From: Treponema sp.
GTDB lineage: Bacteria; Spirochaetota; Spirochaetia; Treponematales; Breznakiellaceae
Length of the DNA stretch: 38,256 nucleotides
Assembly: GCA_031265435.1 (NCBI GenBank)
Contig: JAISCR010000167.1
Coordinates: 1 to 38,256, forward strand
Direction: 5' to 3'
The notes under the pieces are model-generated. The model worked only from the letters and a program-made list of their open reading frames with translations. It searched no databases and was not told where the DNA came from. The position numbers were made by a program, and so were the translations under genes. Below, one piece after another: positions 16,385 to 22,816 of this stretch (the first letter of the stretch is position 1; each line of letters starts with the position of its first letter).

Positions 16385-17540
16385 ACTCAAGTTCATTAAA
16401 CGCGTCAATGACAAAGGAATCAAGAAAAAGGAGGCCCTCCCCTGTCATTGCGGATGCGTTTTTTTTAACAAAACTTCTCCCGCGCCATTTTTCAAGAGTT
16501 CCGGGAATTGCCTCTTCGATATCCAGTCCAAAACGGCGGCGGAAAAGAAAGGGATCGGGGCCTTCAATATAGCGGAAGCCCATGAGGATACTCTCCTTCA
16601 TGAGGGTAAACCTGTCGAGTAATTCACCCGCCGCCTCAACGCCCCGGCCCAAAAGCCATGTATCCAGATCCGCAGGAACAGTGTAACGCATGCCCTTCCC
16701 CGCTTCCTCATCGATAATGGTTCCCGACGCGGCGGGCCCTGTGCCAAGCCAGTTTTCCATGCGCCAGTAGCGGATGTTGTGGAGGCTCCTTTTACCGGGC
16801 AGGGCAAAATTTGAAACCTCGTATTGTTCATAGCCGGCTTCTTCCAGGGCGTCCCGGCCCGCTATCCAGATCCGGTCGGCTTCTTCGGCGGGGGGAAGGG
16901 AAAGTTTAGATCCGGAAAGCCGCCGCGCCAGGGGCGTCCCTTCTTCAACAGTAAGACTGTAAAGGGAAACATGGGAAGGAGCATATTCCAGAAGTTTCCC
17001 GATGCCGGAAAGCAATTCCTTTTCATCCTGACCGGGAAGCCCCGCCATAAGATCCGCGTTGAAGTTTCCGGGAAAGAAAGCGGAGGCCAGGGCAAGGCAC
17101 CGGGAGAGAGACGCGCTTTCCCCTGCCCGCCCAAGCCGCCTGCGGGTAGATTCGCAGAAACTCTGCAGCCCAAGAGAAAGCCTCGTTACGCCCCTGTCCC
17201 GGCAGCAGGAAAGGAAATCCCTGTCCGCGGATTCGGGGTTTGCCTCAACGGTAAATTCCGGGGGAAAAGAAATACTCCGCCGGGAGAGGATACCGGAAAG
17301 GCCCAACAGCAGAGATGCCATCCCCTGCGCCCCAAGCATGGAAGGGGTTCCTCCCCCGATATATATTGACGGTATTGATTCTACCCGAAAACGATCCAGC
17401 TCCGCTTCCGTACTGCGCAGAATCTTTTCAATGCAGCGTCCAATTCTTTCGTCCCCGGCTTTTACCGGTATCGAATAAAAATCGCAGTAATCGCATTTTG
17501 CGATACAGAAGGGAATGTGGATATAGAGAGAGGAGATCAT
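16314..17540 (-). CDS. hemW: HemW-like radical SAM protein (heme chaperone / coproporphyrinogen oxidase-like)
   Basis: The radical SAM cluster motif CIAKCDYC (Cys 12, 16, 19) follows the family's opening SLYIHIPF. YIGGGTPSML, VEANPES, RLSLGLQSF, DLMAGLPGQ and LHNIRYW complete the HemW signature. HemW inserts heme into target proteins and lacks true oxygen-independent coproporphyrinogen oxidase activity; the lack of an extra N-terminal Cys supports HemW over HemN. The protein has 408 residues, and its last 24 codons overlap the 3' end of the convergent AraC-type gene. It starts at ATG 17540, 25 nt after the signal peptidase gene, with GAGG 8 nt upstream, so it belongs to the lepB operon. Confidence 0.92.
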   Translation of the reverse strand: MISSLYIHIPFCIAKCDYCDFYSIPVKAGDERIGRCIEKILRSTEAELDRFRVESIPSIYIGGGTPSMLGAQGMASLLLGLSGILSRRSISFPPEFTVEANPESADRDFLSCCRDRGVTRLSLGLQSFCESTRRRLGRAGESASLSRCLALASAFFPGNFNADLMAGLPGQDEKELLSGIGKLLEYAPSHVSLYSLTVEEGTPLARRLSGSKLSLPPAEEADRIWIAGRDALEEAGYEQYEVSNFALPGKRSLHNIRYWRMENWLGTGPAASGTIIDEEAGKGMRYTVPADLDTWLLGRGVEAAGELLDRFTLMKESILMGFRYIEGPDPFLFRRRFGLDIEEAIPGTLEKWRGRSFVKKNASAMTGEGLLFLDSFVIDAFNELESIPPADRSGSVPKIPGGSHGRIF

Positions 17541-17565
17541 GGATCCGGCCTCTTGCGCCTACGAA

Positions 17566-18291
17566 TCAGGGAGGGCCCAGACGGGTAAGCGGCCAGTAAC
17601 GGAAGATCGCCCTGCCGCTTATTCCGCTCAGGGGAATGGGCCCCCAGGTACGGGAATCGTTGGTATTACTTCTGTCATCGGAAAGGACAAAACATTCACC
17701 CGGCCCAAGACTTATCGTTTCCATGTTTCTTGAAAAGGGCATGGAATCATCCCAGAGAGCGGGAATTTGAGGTATCGTCACTTCGTAAGGTCTCTGCGAA
17801 AGTTCAAATTCGGTAAGGCTGTAGGAACTCTCCTCCGTCTTAACCCTCATGACAAAATTAGTCATGACAATCTCGTCTCCCGGCAGAGCTATTACTCTTT
17901 TGATATAGGTTGAATTTTCCGCCTTTCCAAATCCTATCCGCTGGGCGGTAAAAAAACGGATGGCGCCGTCCAGCAGCGCCTGAACTACACTCCGCTTCTC
18001 TCCGGTTCCTGTATCAACAAGAACAATATCCCCCCGCCGGAAAGGAATCCCCCTAAGGGCATTGATGCGCGAAAAAAATGAATACACGGGAAAGGAAGAA
18101 AAAATAAAACGATCACCGGGCTTCAATTCCGGCTGCATGGTATTGTTCTCCAGCACCCACATGGAAAAAAAGAATGAAGAGAGGGAATTGTATACCGCAA
18201 AAATTATGACTATACAGAGGAAGATCCAGAGAATCTTTCGCCTCTGGCTTTTTTGGTCTTTGTAGCTGTACTTCCGTCCCTTAAAAAACAT
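17566..18291 (-). CDS. Signal peptidase I paralogue with Thr in place of the nucleophilic Ser
   Basis: This 241-residue S26-family protein has one N-terminal helix (residues 20-43). The box that normally reads SGSMxPTL is NNTMQPEL, so the catalytic Ser is replaced by Thr 51. The general-base Lys is retained (YIKRVIALPGDE, Lys 131), as is the late box LSDDRSNTNDSRTWGP. It ends in the family's FRYWPL motif. Either Thr acts as nucleophile, as in other Ser/Thr hydrolases, or the enzyme is inactive or has a special role. It lies just downstream of a normal lepB, with AGGAAG before ATG 18291, and the gap contains a dispersed repeat. A sequencing change is unlikely, since the two flanking residues also differ from consensus. 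Confidence 0.88.
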   Translation of the reverse strand: MFFKGRKYSYKDQKSQRRKILWIFLCIVIIFAVYNSLSSFFFSMWVLENNTMQPELKPGDRFIFSSFPVYSFFSRINALRGIPFRRGDIVLVDTGTGEKRSVVQALLDGAIRFFTAQRIGFGKAENSTYIKRVIALPGDEIVMTNFVMRVKTEESSYSLTEFELSQRPYEVTIPQIPALWDDSMPFSRNMETISLGPGECFVLSDDRSNTNDSRTWGPIPLSGISGRAIFRYWPLTRLGPP

Positions 18292-18302
18292 CGTTTTCTT
18301 CC

Positions 18303-18325
18303 TAATTATGGACAGACACTAATTA
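18303..18325. repeat. Single copy of the dispersed GTCTGTCCATAA repeat
   Basis: On the minus strand the gap between the two signal peptidase genes reads TTAGTGTCTGTCCATAATTA, nearly the same as the arms at 9443-9493. As there, the TAG stop of the upstream gene lies inside the repeat. It also sits just before the AGGAAG ribosome binding site of the Thr-type signal peptidase. Confidence 0.5.
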
Positions 18326-19320
18326 ATAAATCCAATACGTCTCAGAGGCCAGTATTTTAGTGAACCCTGACCCAGCACCTTTGTCATCCGCACGGGCCCA
18401 AAGTAGCGGCCGTCTCTCGAATTATCCCGGTTATCCCCCAGGGGCAGAAGGCGGTTTTCGGGCACATACCAGCCAAGCCGGTGACGGGCCAGGAGCATAC
18501 GGTATCTTTCTTCCTCAGGCTCAAAACTTCTGAGAGCCTGGAGCCTGCTCCGTTCCAGGGCAATAAAATCCGGATAGCGCATACCGTTAAGACCCGCCGA
18601 CGCCTCCCTGAGCCGCTCCGGCGGTGTAAGGCCCAGATCCTGCCAGGCCGCGCGTTTCCCCGCCGCCTCCAGCACGGGGTATGCGTCTTCGGGAACGAGC
18701 CGGGAGAGCCGGTGGTTCCAGCCCCGGGCCTCCTGGTAATCCCGTTCATCCACCCAGCGGTCTTCCCCGGCGAAACGGACGCTCATGTTTCCCCTTTCCA
18801 TGGTGAAGTGGTCGCCCCCCATGCCTACCGCCCGCTTGATCAAAAAATGGGCCTTGGGCTCCCCGGATTCATCCTTATCTATATCCACGAGGGAGAGGGT
18901 GAGCATATAGATGATCCGCTGGGCAATATCAAAGACAGGCCCTCTGGAGATATATGAAGGGTTTTCAAAGATGATGATATCATTCCGCTTCGGCTTTACG
19001 GGGCTGGGAAGCTTGGCAAGACCGGGAAGCAATTCCGGGCCGTAGATAAGCTTGTTCACGAAGATGTGATCCCCAATCAGCAGAGTGTCTATCATGGAGC
19101 CTGAAGGGATCTGATACGCCTGAAAGAGATACTGATTGATGAGCAGGACAACTCCGGCAGCCCATAGAAACGCTTCCAGCCAGTCCAGGACGGGATTCTT
19201 TTTCTGCTGTTTCTCTTTCCGCAGCCGTTTTATCCGCCGCCTCCGGGTGAGAAAGGCCTCGGTAATACCCTGCAGGCGGTCAAAGAACCCTATCTCTTTC
19301 GCATTCCGCGTCATTGCCAT
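18319..19320 (-). CDS. lepB: Signal peptidase I
   Basis: This 333-residue inner-membrane peptidase removes signal peptides from exported proteins. A basic N-terminus is followed by one helix (about 48-66). The nucleophile box is IPSGSMIDTL (Ser 75), the general base lies in FLIKRAVGMGGD, and the late box is LPLGDNRDNSRDGRYFGP, so the active site is complete. Between GGDHF and LPLGDNR there is an insertion of about 100 residues, rich in Arg and Leu, that is absent from short LepB proteins. The C-terminus SLKYWPLRRIG is typical. It starts at ATG 19320 with no ribosome binding site but with a -10 box 6 nt upstream. It heads an operon with the second peptidase gene and hemW, divergent from the PEGA-SUMF1 gene. 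Confidence 0.93.
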   Translation of the reverse strand: MAMTRNAKEIGFFDRLQGITEAFLTRRRRIKRLRKEKQQKKNPVLDWLEAFLWAAGVVLLINQYLFQAYQIPSGSMIDTLLIGDHIFVNKLIYGPELLPGLAKLPSPVKPKRNDIIIFENPSYISRGPVFDIAQRIIYMLTLSLVDIDKDESGEPKAHFLIKRAVGMGGDHFTMERGNMSVRFAGEDRWVDERDYQEARGWNHRLSRLVPEDAYPVLEAAGKRAAWQDLGLTPPERLREASAGLNGMRYPDFIALERSRLQALRSFEPEEERYRMLLARHRLGWYVPENRLLPLGDNRDNSRDGRYFGPVRMTKVLGQGSLKYWPLRRIGFIN

Positions 19321-19326
19321 AAAGCA

Positions 19327-19355
19327 AATTTAGCACGAAGACCCCTTTCATACAA
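19327..19355 (-). promoter_or_regulatory. lepB promoter, leaderless spacing
   Basis: TTGTAT (19355-19350), a 17-nt spacer and TAAATT (19332-19327) are followed by 6 nt and the lepB ATG at 19320. Each hexamer is a partial match (3 and 4 of 6), but the spacing is right. No Shine-Dalgarno sequence is present, in line with a leaderless message. Confidence 0.4.
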
Positions 19356-19392
19356 GCGAAGTTTTCCACAATCGGCAGGGATCATAATTTTG

Positions 19393-19417
19393 GAGCCGGT
19401 TACATTGTAACCGGCTC
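19393..19417. promoter_or_regulatory. Perfect 12-bp palindrome (putative operator)
   Basis: GAGCCGGTTACA, one central T and the exact reverse complement TGTAACCGGCTC form a 25-bp perfect inverted repeat. It ends 2 bp before the -35 box of the PEGA-SUMF1 promoter and lies 37 bp from the divergent lepB -35 box. It has the form of a dimeric repressor or activator site. The regulator is not identifiable. A terminator is unlikely as no gene ends here. Confidence 0.6.
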
Positions 19418-19419
19418 AA

Positions 19420-19448
19420 TTGACACTATATTTTCCAGGACTTATAAT
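19420..19448 (+). promoter_or_regulatory. Consensus sigma-70 promoter of the PEGA-SUMF1/smpB unit
   Basis: TTGACA (19420-19425), a 17-nt spacer and TATAAT (19443-19448) match the consensus completely. The ATG at 19456 follows 7 nt later, so the transcript should begin at or within 1 nt of the start codon. Any translation start assigned to the TTG at 19420 is really this -35 box. Confidence 0.75.
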
Positions 19449-19455
19449 TTTAAAA

Positions 19456-20793
19456 ATGTCAGAAGACGATGTAGTCCACCTTAAGCCCATACTCGGAATC
19501 AAACCGGGCCACTATCTGGGGTTTCTCTACCTTGTAATTATCCTCGTCATCCTCTTTTTTCTGATCCTTTTCCCCGGACTTTACCGTCCGGGAAGTCTTG
19601 TTATCGTAGAATCGGAGCCCGGGGGCGCGGCCTTCCGGGTGGATGGGGTGTATATAGATACCAGTCCCTGCACAGTTTTTATAAGCCGGGGGGCTCATCG
19701 TCTTGAGGCGGTCCTTCCGGGCTTTGATTCATGGGAAAAAGAAATGGAAATTCCCGGAAGGCTCCTGTTTTCTCTCCTTTTTCCCCGGCGGATCAGCGTT
19801 AAGGCGGAACTTTCAAGTCCGGATCCCTTTGAGGCCTTTGCCGAAACAGCGGCCGCTTACGCGGCCTGGACATTCGGGGGGGAACCTACCCTCTCCTGGC
19901 AGATACCCCTAAGCCTCTCCGAAGGCGCCTACCGGACGGGGCCCGCGTTTGCCGCGGCGGCGGCCTCTTCAGACTCTTCCGCGGAGGGAATACTCCATGC
20001 CGCGGCCCGTTTTGCCGTAACCAGGGCAGGTTTCCGGGATCTTGTCCGGGCCCGCTGCCTGATCGATAACGGGGGAATCTCCTCCTCCCCCTTGAGCCTT
20101 TCCCGTTCGACGGAAAAAGTTCTGGATTACCTTTCCGAAAACCCCGAAGCCCTTTCCTTGTTTGCGGCCCTGCTGCCGGAAAAAAACGCGGAACTTTTCG
20201 AGGGCTATACCCTTCCGCTTCCTGAAGAATCCCCTTCCGGCGTCAAAGAAGATCCCCCGGCCCTGCGGCTTGAGGGCATCAGTTTTTACCCTGTTCCCGG
20301 CAAAGACTTCAGCATTGCGGAGACACCTGCCGGGGCAGAGTCCTGGGAAGCCTTTACCGCCGCCAATCCCCGCTGGGGGGAAGAGGGACGGGACACATTG
20401 GTTATCGAAGGGCTGGCAAGCGACGAGTACCTTTTCCGGGAAGAGAGTTTTTCCTTTCCCTGGCAGACTGCCGTCTCCTGGTACGCGGCGGAAGCATTCT
20501 GCCGCTGGTTAAGCATTGAAGCGGGAGACAGGCTGCCTTCAGGCTGGGAGATCCGTCTTCCCGGAGAAGCCGAATATGAAGCTTCCGGAGGGGACTTTGA
20601 AATCTGGGAATGGTGCGCGGACCCTTATGCGCCGCTTTCCCGTCTTTCCGCCCCGGCCAAGGCCATTGAGGCGGTAGGGTCTCCGGAACGAGGCTTGAGA
20701 AACGGCAAGGGCGGATACGCTTCCCTTCCTCCGGAAAGCTGCTCTCCCCTGACAGGCTTCCGGCCTGTCATTGCCCGCAAGGATACGGAATAG
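19456..20793 (+). CDS. Membrane protein with PEGA and SUMF1 (FGE-sulfatase) domains
   Basis: This 445-residue protein has a short cytoplasmic N-terminus, one helix (about 20-43), then a PEGA domain (about 48-105: GSLVIVESEPGGAAFRVDG, SPCTVFISRGAHRLEAVLPG). A middle region rich in Ala, Ser and Glu follows. The C-terminal SUMF1-like domain (about 270-440) shows VSWYAAEAFCRWLS, RLPSGWEIRLPGEAEYE, WEWCADPY and TGFRPVI. PEGA domains are surface or periplasmic adhesion-like modules. SUMF1 folds include formylglycine-generating enzymes and many non-catalytic binding proteins. The paired active-site Cys of the former are not evident here, so binding is more likely than catalysis. I start at ATG 19456 rather than TTG 19420, since the latter is a -35 box. 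smpB begins 2 nt after its stop. Confidence 0.82.
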   Translation: MSEDDVVHLKPILGIKPGHYLGFLYLVIILVILFFLILFPGLYRPGSLVIVESEPGGAAFRVDGVYIDTSPCTVFISRGAHRLEAVLPGFDSWEKEMEIPGRLLFSLLFPRRISVKAELSSPDPFEAFAETAAAYAAWTFGGEPTLSWQIPLSLSEGAYRTGPAFAAAAASSDSSAEGILHAAARFAVTRAGFRDLVRARCLIDNGGISSSPLSLSRSTEKVLDYLSENPEALSLFAALLPEKNAELFEGYTLPLPEESPSGVKEDPPALRLEGISFYPVPGKDFSIAETPAGAESWEAFTAANPRWGEEGRDTLVIEGLASDEYLFREESFSFPWQTAVSWYAAEAFCRWLSIEAGDRLPSGWEIRLPGEAEYEASGGDFEIWEWCADPYAPLSRLSAPAKAIEAVGSPERGLRNGKGGYASLPPESCSPLTGFRPVIARKDTE

Positions 20794-20795
20794 GC

Positions 20796-21257
20796 ATGAG
20801 TGAAGGCGTCAAGATCATTGCGGTAAACCGCAGGGCCCGGCATGATTATGCGGTAGACGATACCTACGAGTGCGGCATAGAGCTTTTCGGGACAGAGGTA
20901 AAGTCCTTCCGGGAGGGAAAGATCTCGTTTCCGGACGCATGGGCGGAAGTTATTGAAGGGGAAATGTGGCTCCGTTCCCTGAGAGTTGCGGAAAATCCCT
21001 TTTCATCAATATTCAACCACGATCCCGACCGGAAGAAGCGGCTCCTCCTCCACCGGGAAGAGATTAAACGGATTAGACGGCGGGTGGAAGAAAAGGGATA
21101 TACGCTCGTTCCCCTGTCCTTTTTCTTCAAAAAAAACCGGGTCAAGGTAGAATTGGGACTCTGTAAGGGGAAAAAGCTCTTTGACAAACGGGCCGACATA
21201 CGGGAACGGGATGTCAAGCGGGACATTGCCAGAGAATTTCGCCATGGTTTACAATGA
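20796..21257 (+). CDS. smpB: SsrA-binding protein SmpB
   Basis: This 153-residue protein binds tmRNA and brings it to stalled ribosomes for trans-translation. It shows the family's blocks NRRARHDYAVDDTYECGIEL, GTEVKSFREGKISFPDAW, RKKRLLLHREEI, GYTLVPLSFFFKKNRVKVEL and KGKKLFDKRADIRERDVKRD. The basic C-terminal tail is short. It begins 2 nt after the PEGA-SUMF1 gene and shares its promoter. No tmRNA gene was recognised in the window. Confidence 0.97.
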   Translation: MSEGVKIIAVNRRARHDYAVDDTYECGIELFGTEVKSFREGKISFPDAWAEVIEGEMWLRSLRVAENPFSSIFNHDPDRKKRLLLHREEIKRIRRRVEEKGYTLVPLSFFFKKNRVKVELGLCKGKKLFDKRADIRERDVKRDIAREFRHGLQ

Positions 21258-21280
21258 AACAAAAGGCTTCCGCGCCAAGG

Positions 21281-21309
21281 CTTACAAATACAAGGAAAGC
21301 GGTTATACT
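21281..21309 (+). promoter_or_regulatory. Promoter of the exported-protein gene, leaderless spacing
   Basis: CTTACA (21281-21286), a 17-nt spacer and TATACT (21304-21309) are followed by exactly 6 nt and the ATG at 21316. It lies in the 58-bp gap after smpB. No Shine-Dalgarno sequence stands before the ATG. Confidence 0.45.
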
Positions 21310-21315
21310 AGTTAT

Positions 21316-22146
21316 ATGAGGCGGCGAATCCTTACAGGTTTTGCAGTTTTTTTCATCCCCCTGTGTGCGGGGGCTCAAAGCGACAGGCCGGGTATTCGTT
21401 TTGACGCTTTGATGGCCGAAGGCATCAGCTCAAACGAAAAAAAGCTTATCGAGTCCCTGATCCTCTCCTATCTTCAGGATTTTGGTGAACTGGTTTCCTT
21501 TCCGGCAGATTCGAACGATGAAAATGAAAGCGAAACACCATTTATAGATTTTGTGATCTCGGGCAGCATCTATCTGGAACGGGAAAGCCGTATATTCATG
21601 CTTCAGATCGACAGGCTTTCCACCGGAGAAAAGAATTCCTTTACTTCGGTGTATAGATCCGCCGGAGAAATGGTGCTCAAGGCCCGCTCTTTCCTTGAAA
21701 ACGCCTTTTCCTCAAGCGGCAACATTTCTCCGGCCTCCATGGCAAAAAACTCCGATCCGGAAAAGATAGACACAAACAGCCTTCTTGGAACCTGGCAGGG
21801 AGAACAGGGGATAGAGATGATCCGTTTCCAGAGAAGCGGCCGGGGCATAGCCATCTTCTCTTCCGGCGCCCAGATGGTACTAAGCTATTCGATAAACGAT
21901 AATACCCTGCATGTACGCCAGAATTCCCCCAATTCGCTGCGCTATTATCACTTTCTGCCGATAGAGGCGGCCCGGAAAATGGCCGAAGCGGCCCCTCCCA
22001 TGGAGTGGGAATTCATACTCTGCGAGAATGGAACGGTACTCAGGGGTTTCAAATTTGCCGCAAAGGCCAAAATGGACGGGGAAATTCTGGAGGAAATAAC
22101 TCTCAGGGATGTGCAGGAAGTGGAGTGGAAGAAGCTTTCACGCTAA
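21316..22146 (+). CDS. Exported protein of unknown function
   Basis: I do not recognise the family. The 276-residue protein starts with a signal peptide (RRRILTGFAVFFIPLCAGAQ), so it should be periplasmic or outer-membrane associated. The N-terminal half (about 30-135) has an alternating helix/strand pattern reminiscent of the nucleotide-free FlgO/CsgG-like fold (LIESLILSYLQDFGELVSF, FVISGSIYLE), but this is only a resemblance. The C-terminal half (from LLGTWQGEQG, about 155) looks like a small beta-barrel of lipocalin type. I start at ATG 21316, which gives a clean signal peptide and the -10 box 6 nt upstream. The frame is open further upstream into smpB. It is convergent with the DivIC-like gene, with 4 bp between the stops. 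Confidence 0.75.
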   Translation: MRRRILTGFAVFFIPLCAGAQSDRPGIRFDALMAEGISSNEKKLIESLILSYLQDFGELVSFPADSNDENESETPFIDFVISGSIYLERESRIFMLQIDRLSTGEKNSFTSVYRSAGEMVLKARSFLENAFSSSGNISPASMAKNSDPEKIDTNSLLGTWQGEQGIEMIRFQRSGRGIAIFSSGAQMVLSYSINDNTLHVRQNSPNSLRYYHFLPIEAARKMAEAAPPMEWEFILCENGTVLRGFKFAAKAKMDGEILEEITLRDVQEVEWKKLSR

Positions 22147-22150
22147 TGAC

Positions 22151-22591
22151 TTAAGTTTTTTTGCGTATACTCAGGACATCAAAGAACAGCAAAATCGCAA
22201 AAAGAAGGGCCCCGGAGAGCAGCGCGGCCAGTTTCAGAACCGTGTCTCCTATGTATTCCGGGTTTTTTGCCAGGACAAGTTCACCGGCTTCGGTCTTGGT
22301 TTTTTTCAAGCCCCCCAAACCGACGATACGGAGGTATACTTCACCGGGTTTCCCATAACCCAGGCCGCGGGCATATACTCCCAGGGTATCCTTGTCATAG
22401 AGAAGACTGTCGGTAGCATTTTTCAGGTCGCTGTTGATAAGCCTGAGTCGTTCCATGTTTTTTTCCTGGCGGTATTTTTCATTTTCAAGCTGCCTGAATG
22501 AAGAAAATCCCATCGCCCCGGTCAGAAGAGAAGATAGTGTATAAACAGCAATTACTGTCCATGGAACGATGAGGTATTTGCAGGCTCTCAT
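22151..22591 (-). CDS. DivIC/FtsB-like septum-formation protein with an extra C-terminal membrane helix
   Basis: This 146-residue protein has an N-terminal helix (about 7-29), a coiled-coil heptad region (RQLENEKYRQEKNMERLRLI) and the family's end motif in the form GVYARGLGYGKPGEVYLRIV. FtsB/DivIC proteins connect FtsL and the septal cell-wall enzymes in cell division. Unlike FtsB and DivIC, it continues into a second hydrophobic segment (about 113-138, VLKLAALLSGALLFAILLFF) with a basic tail, so both ends should lie in the cytoplasm. It starts at ATG 22591 with a -10-like TAAATT 6 nt upstream and no ribosome binding site. Family assignment is by motif and length, not by close similarity. Confidence 0.72.
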   Translation of the reverse strand: MRACKYLIVPWTVIAVYTLSSLLTGAMGFSSFRQLENEKYRQEKNMERLRLINSDLKNATDSLLYDKDTLGVYARGLGYGKPGEVYLRIVGLGGLKKTKTEAGELVLAKNPEYIGDTVLKLAALLSGALLFAILLFFDVLSIRKKT

Positions 22592-22597
22592 TAGATC

Positions 22598-22603
22598 AAT
22601 TTA
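22598..22603 (-). promoter_or_regulatory. -10-like box of the DivIC-like gene
   Basis: TAAATT on the minus strand ends exactly 6 nt before ATG 22591. The same hexamer at the same distance is found at lepB. The -35 region is not convincing. Confidence 0.35.
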
Positions 22604-22816
22604 CGGATGCTTCCGGCCTATACTTGAGGGAGCAAAGCCGGGAGGCTCTCCCCATTCCGGACCAGCCCCGCGGATTTACCTGATTGACAACCGGAAAAAC
22701 CACGGCTACCATGATTCGAAAGGGTTTTTGTCCGCTTTTCGGTAAAAAGGCTACAAAAAATTATATAAATAGCCGATATTTTACAATATATGTTGTCCAA
22801 ATAGTGGGAGCTGTTA

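Noticed and set aside
19876-19882. Run of seven G in the PEGA-SUMF1 gene, and runs of eight A near 25492 and 26252
   Set aside because: They are shorter than known switching tracts and may simply reflect Gly and Lys codons.
22147-22150. Possible terminator between the convergent genes at 22146 and 22151
   Set aside because: There is a run of T nearby (22154-22162), but no stem in front of it that I can see.
22618-22800. 60-codon minus-strand frame in the gap before the acidic protein
   Set aside because: It has no ribosome binding site and covers the likely promoter of the gene at 22817; composition is not coding-like.
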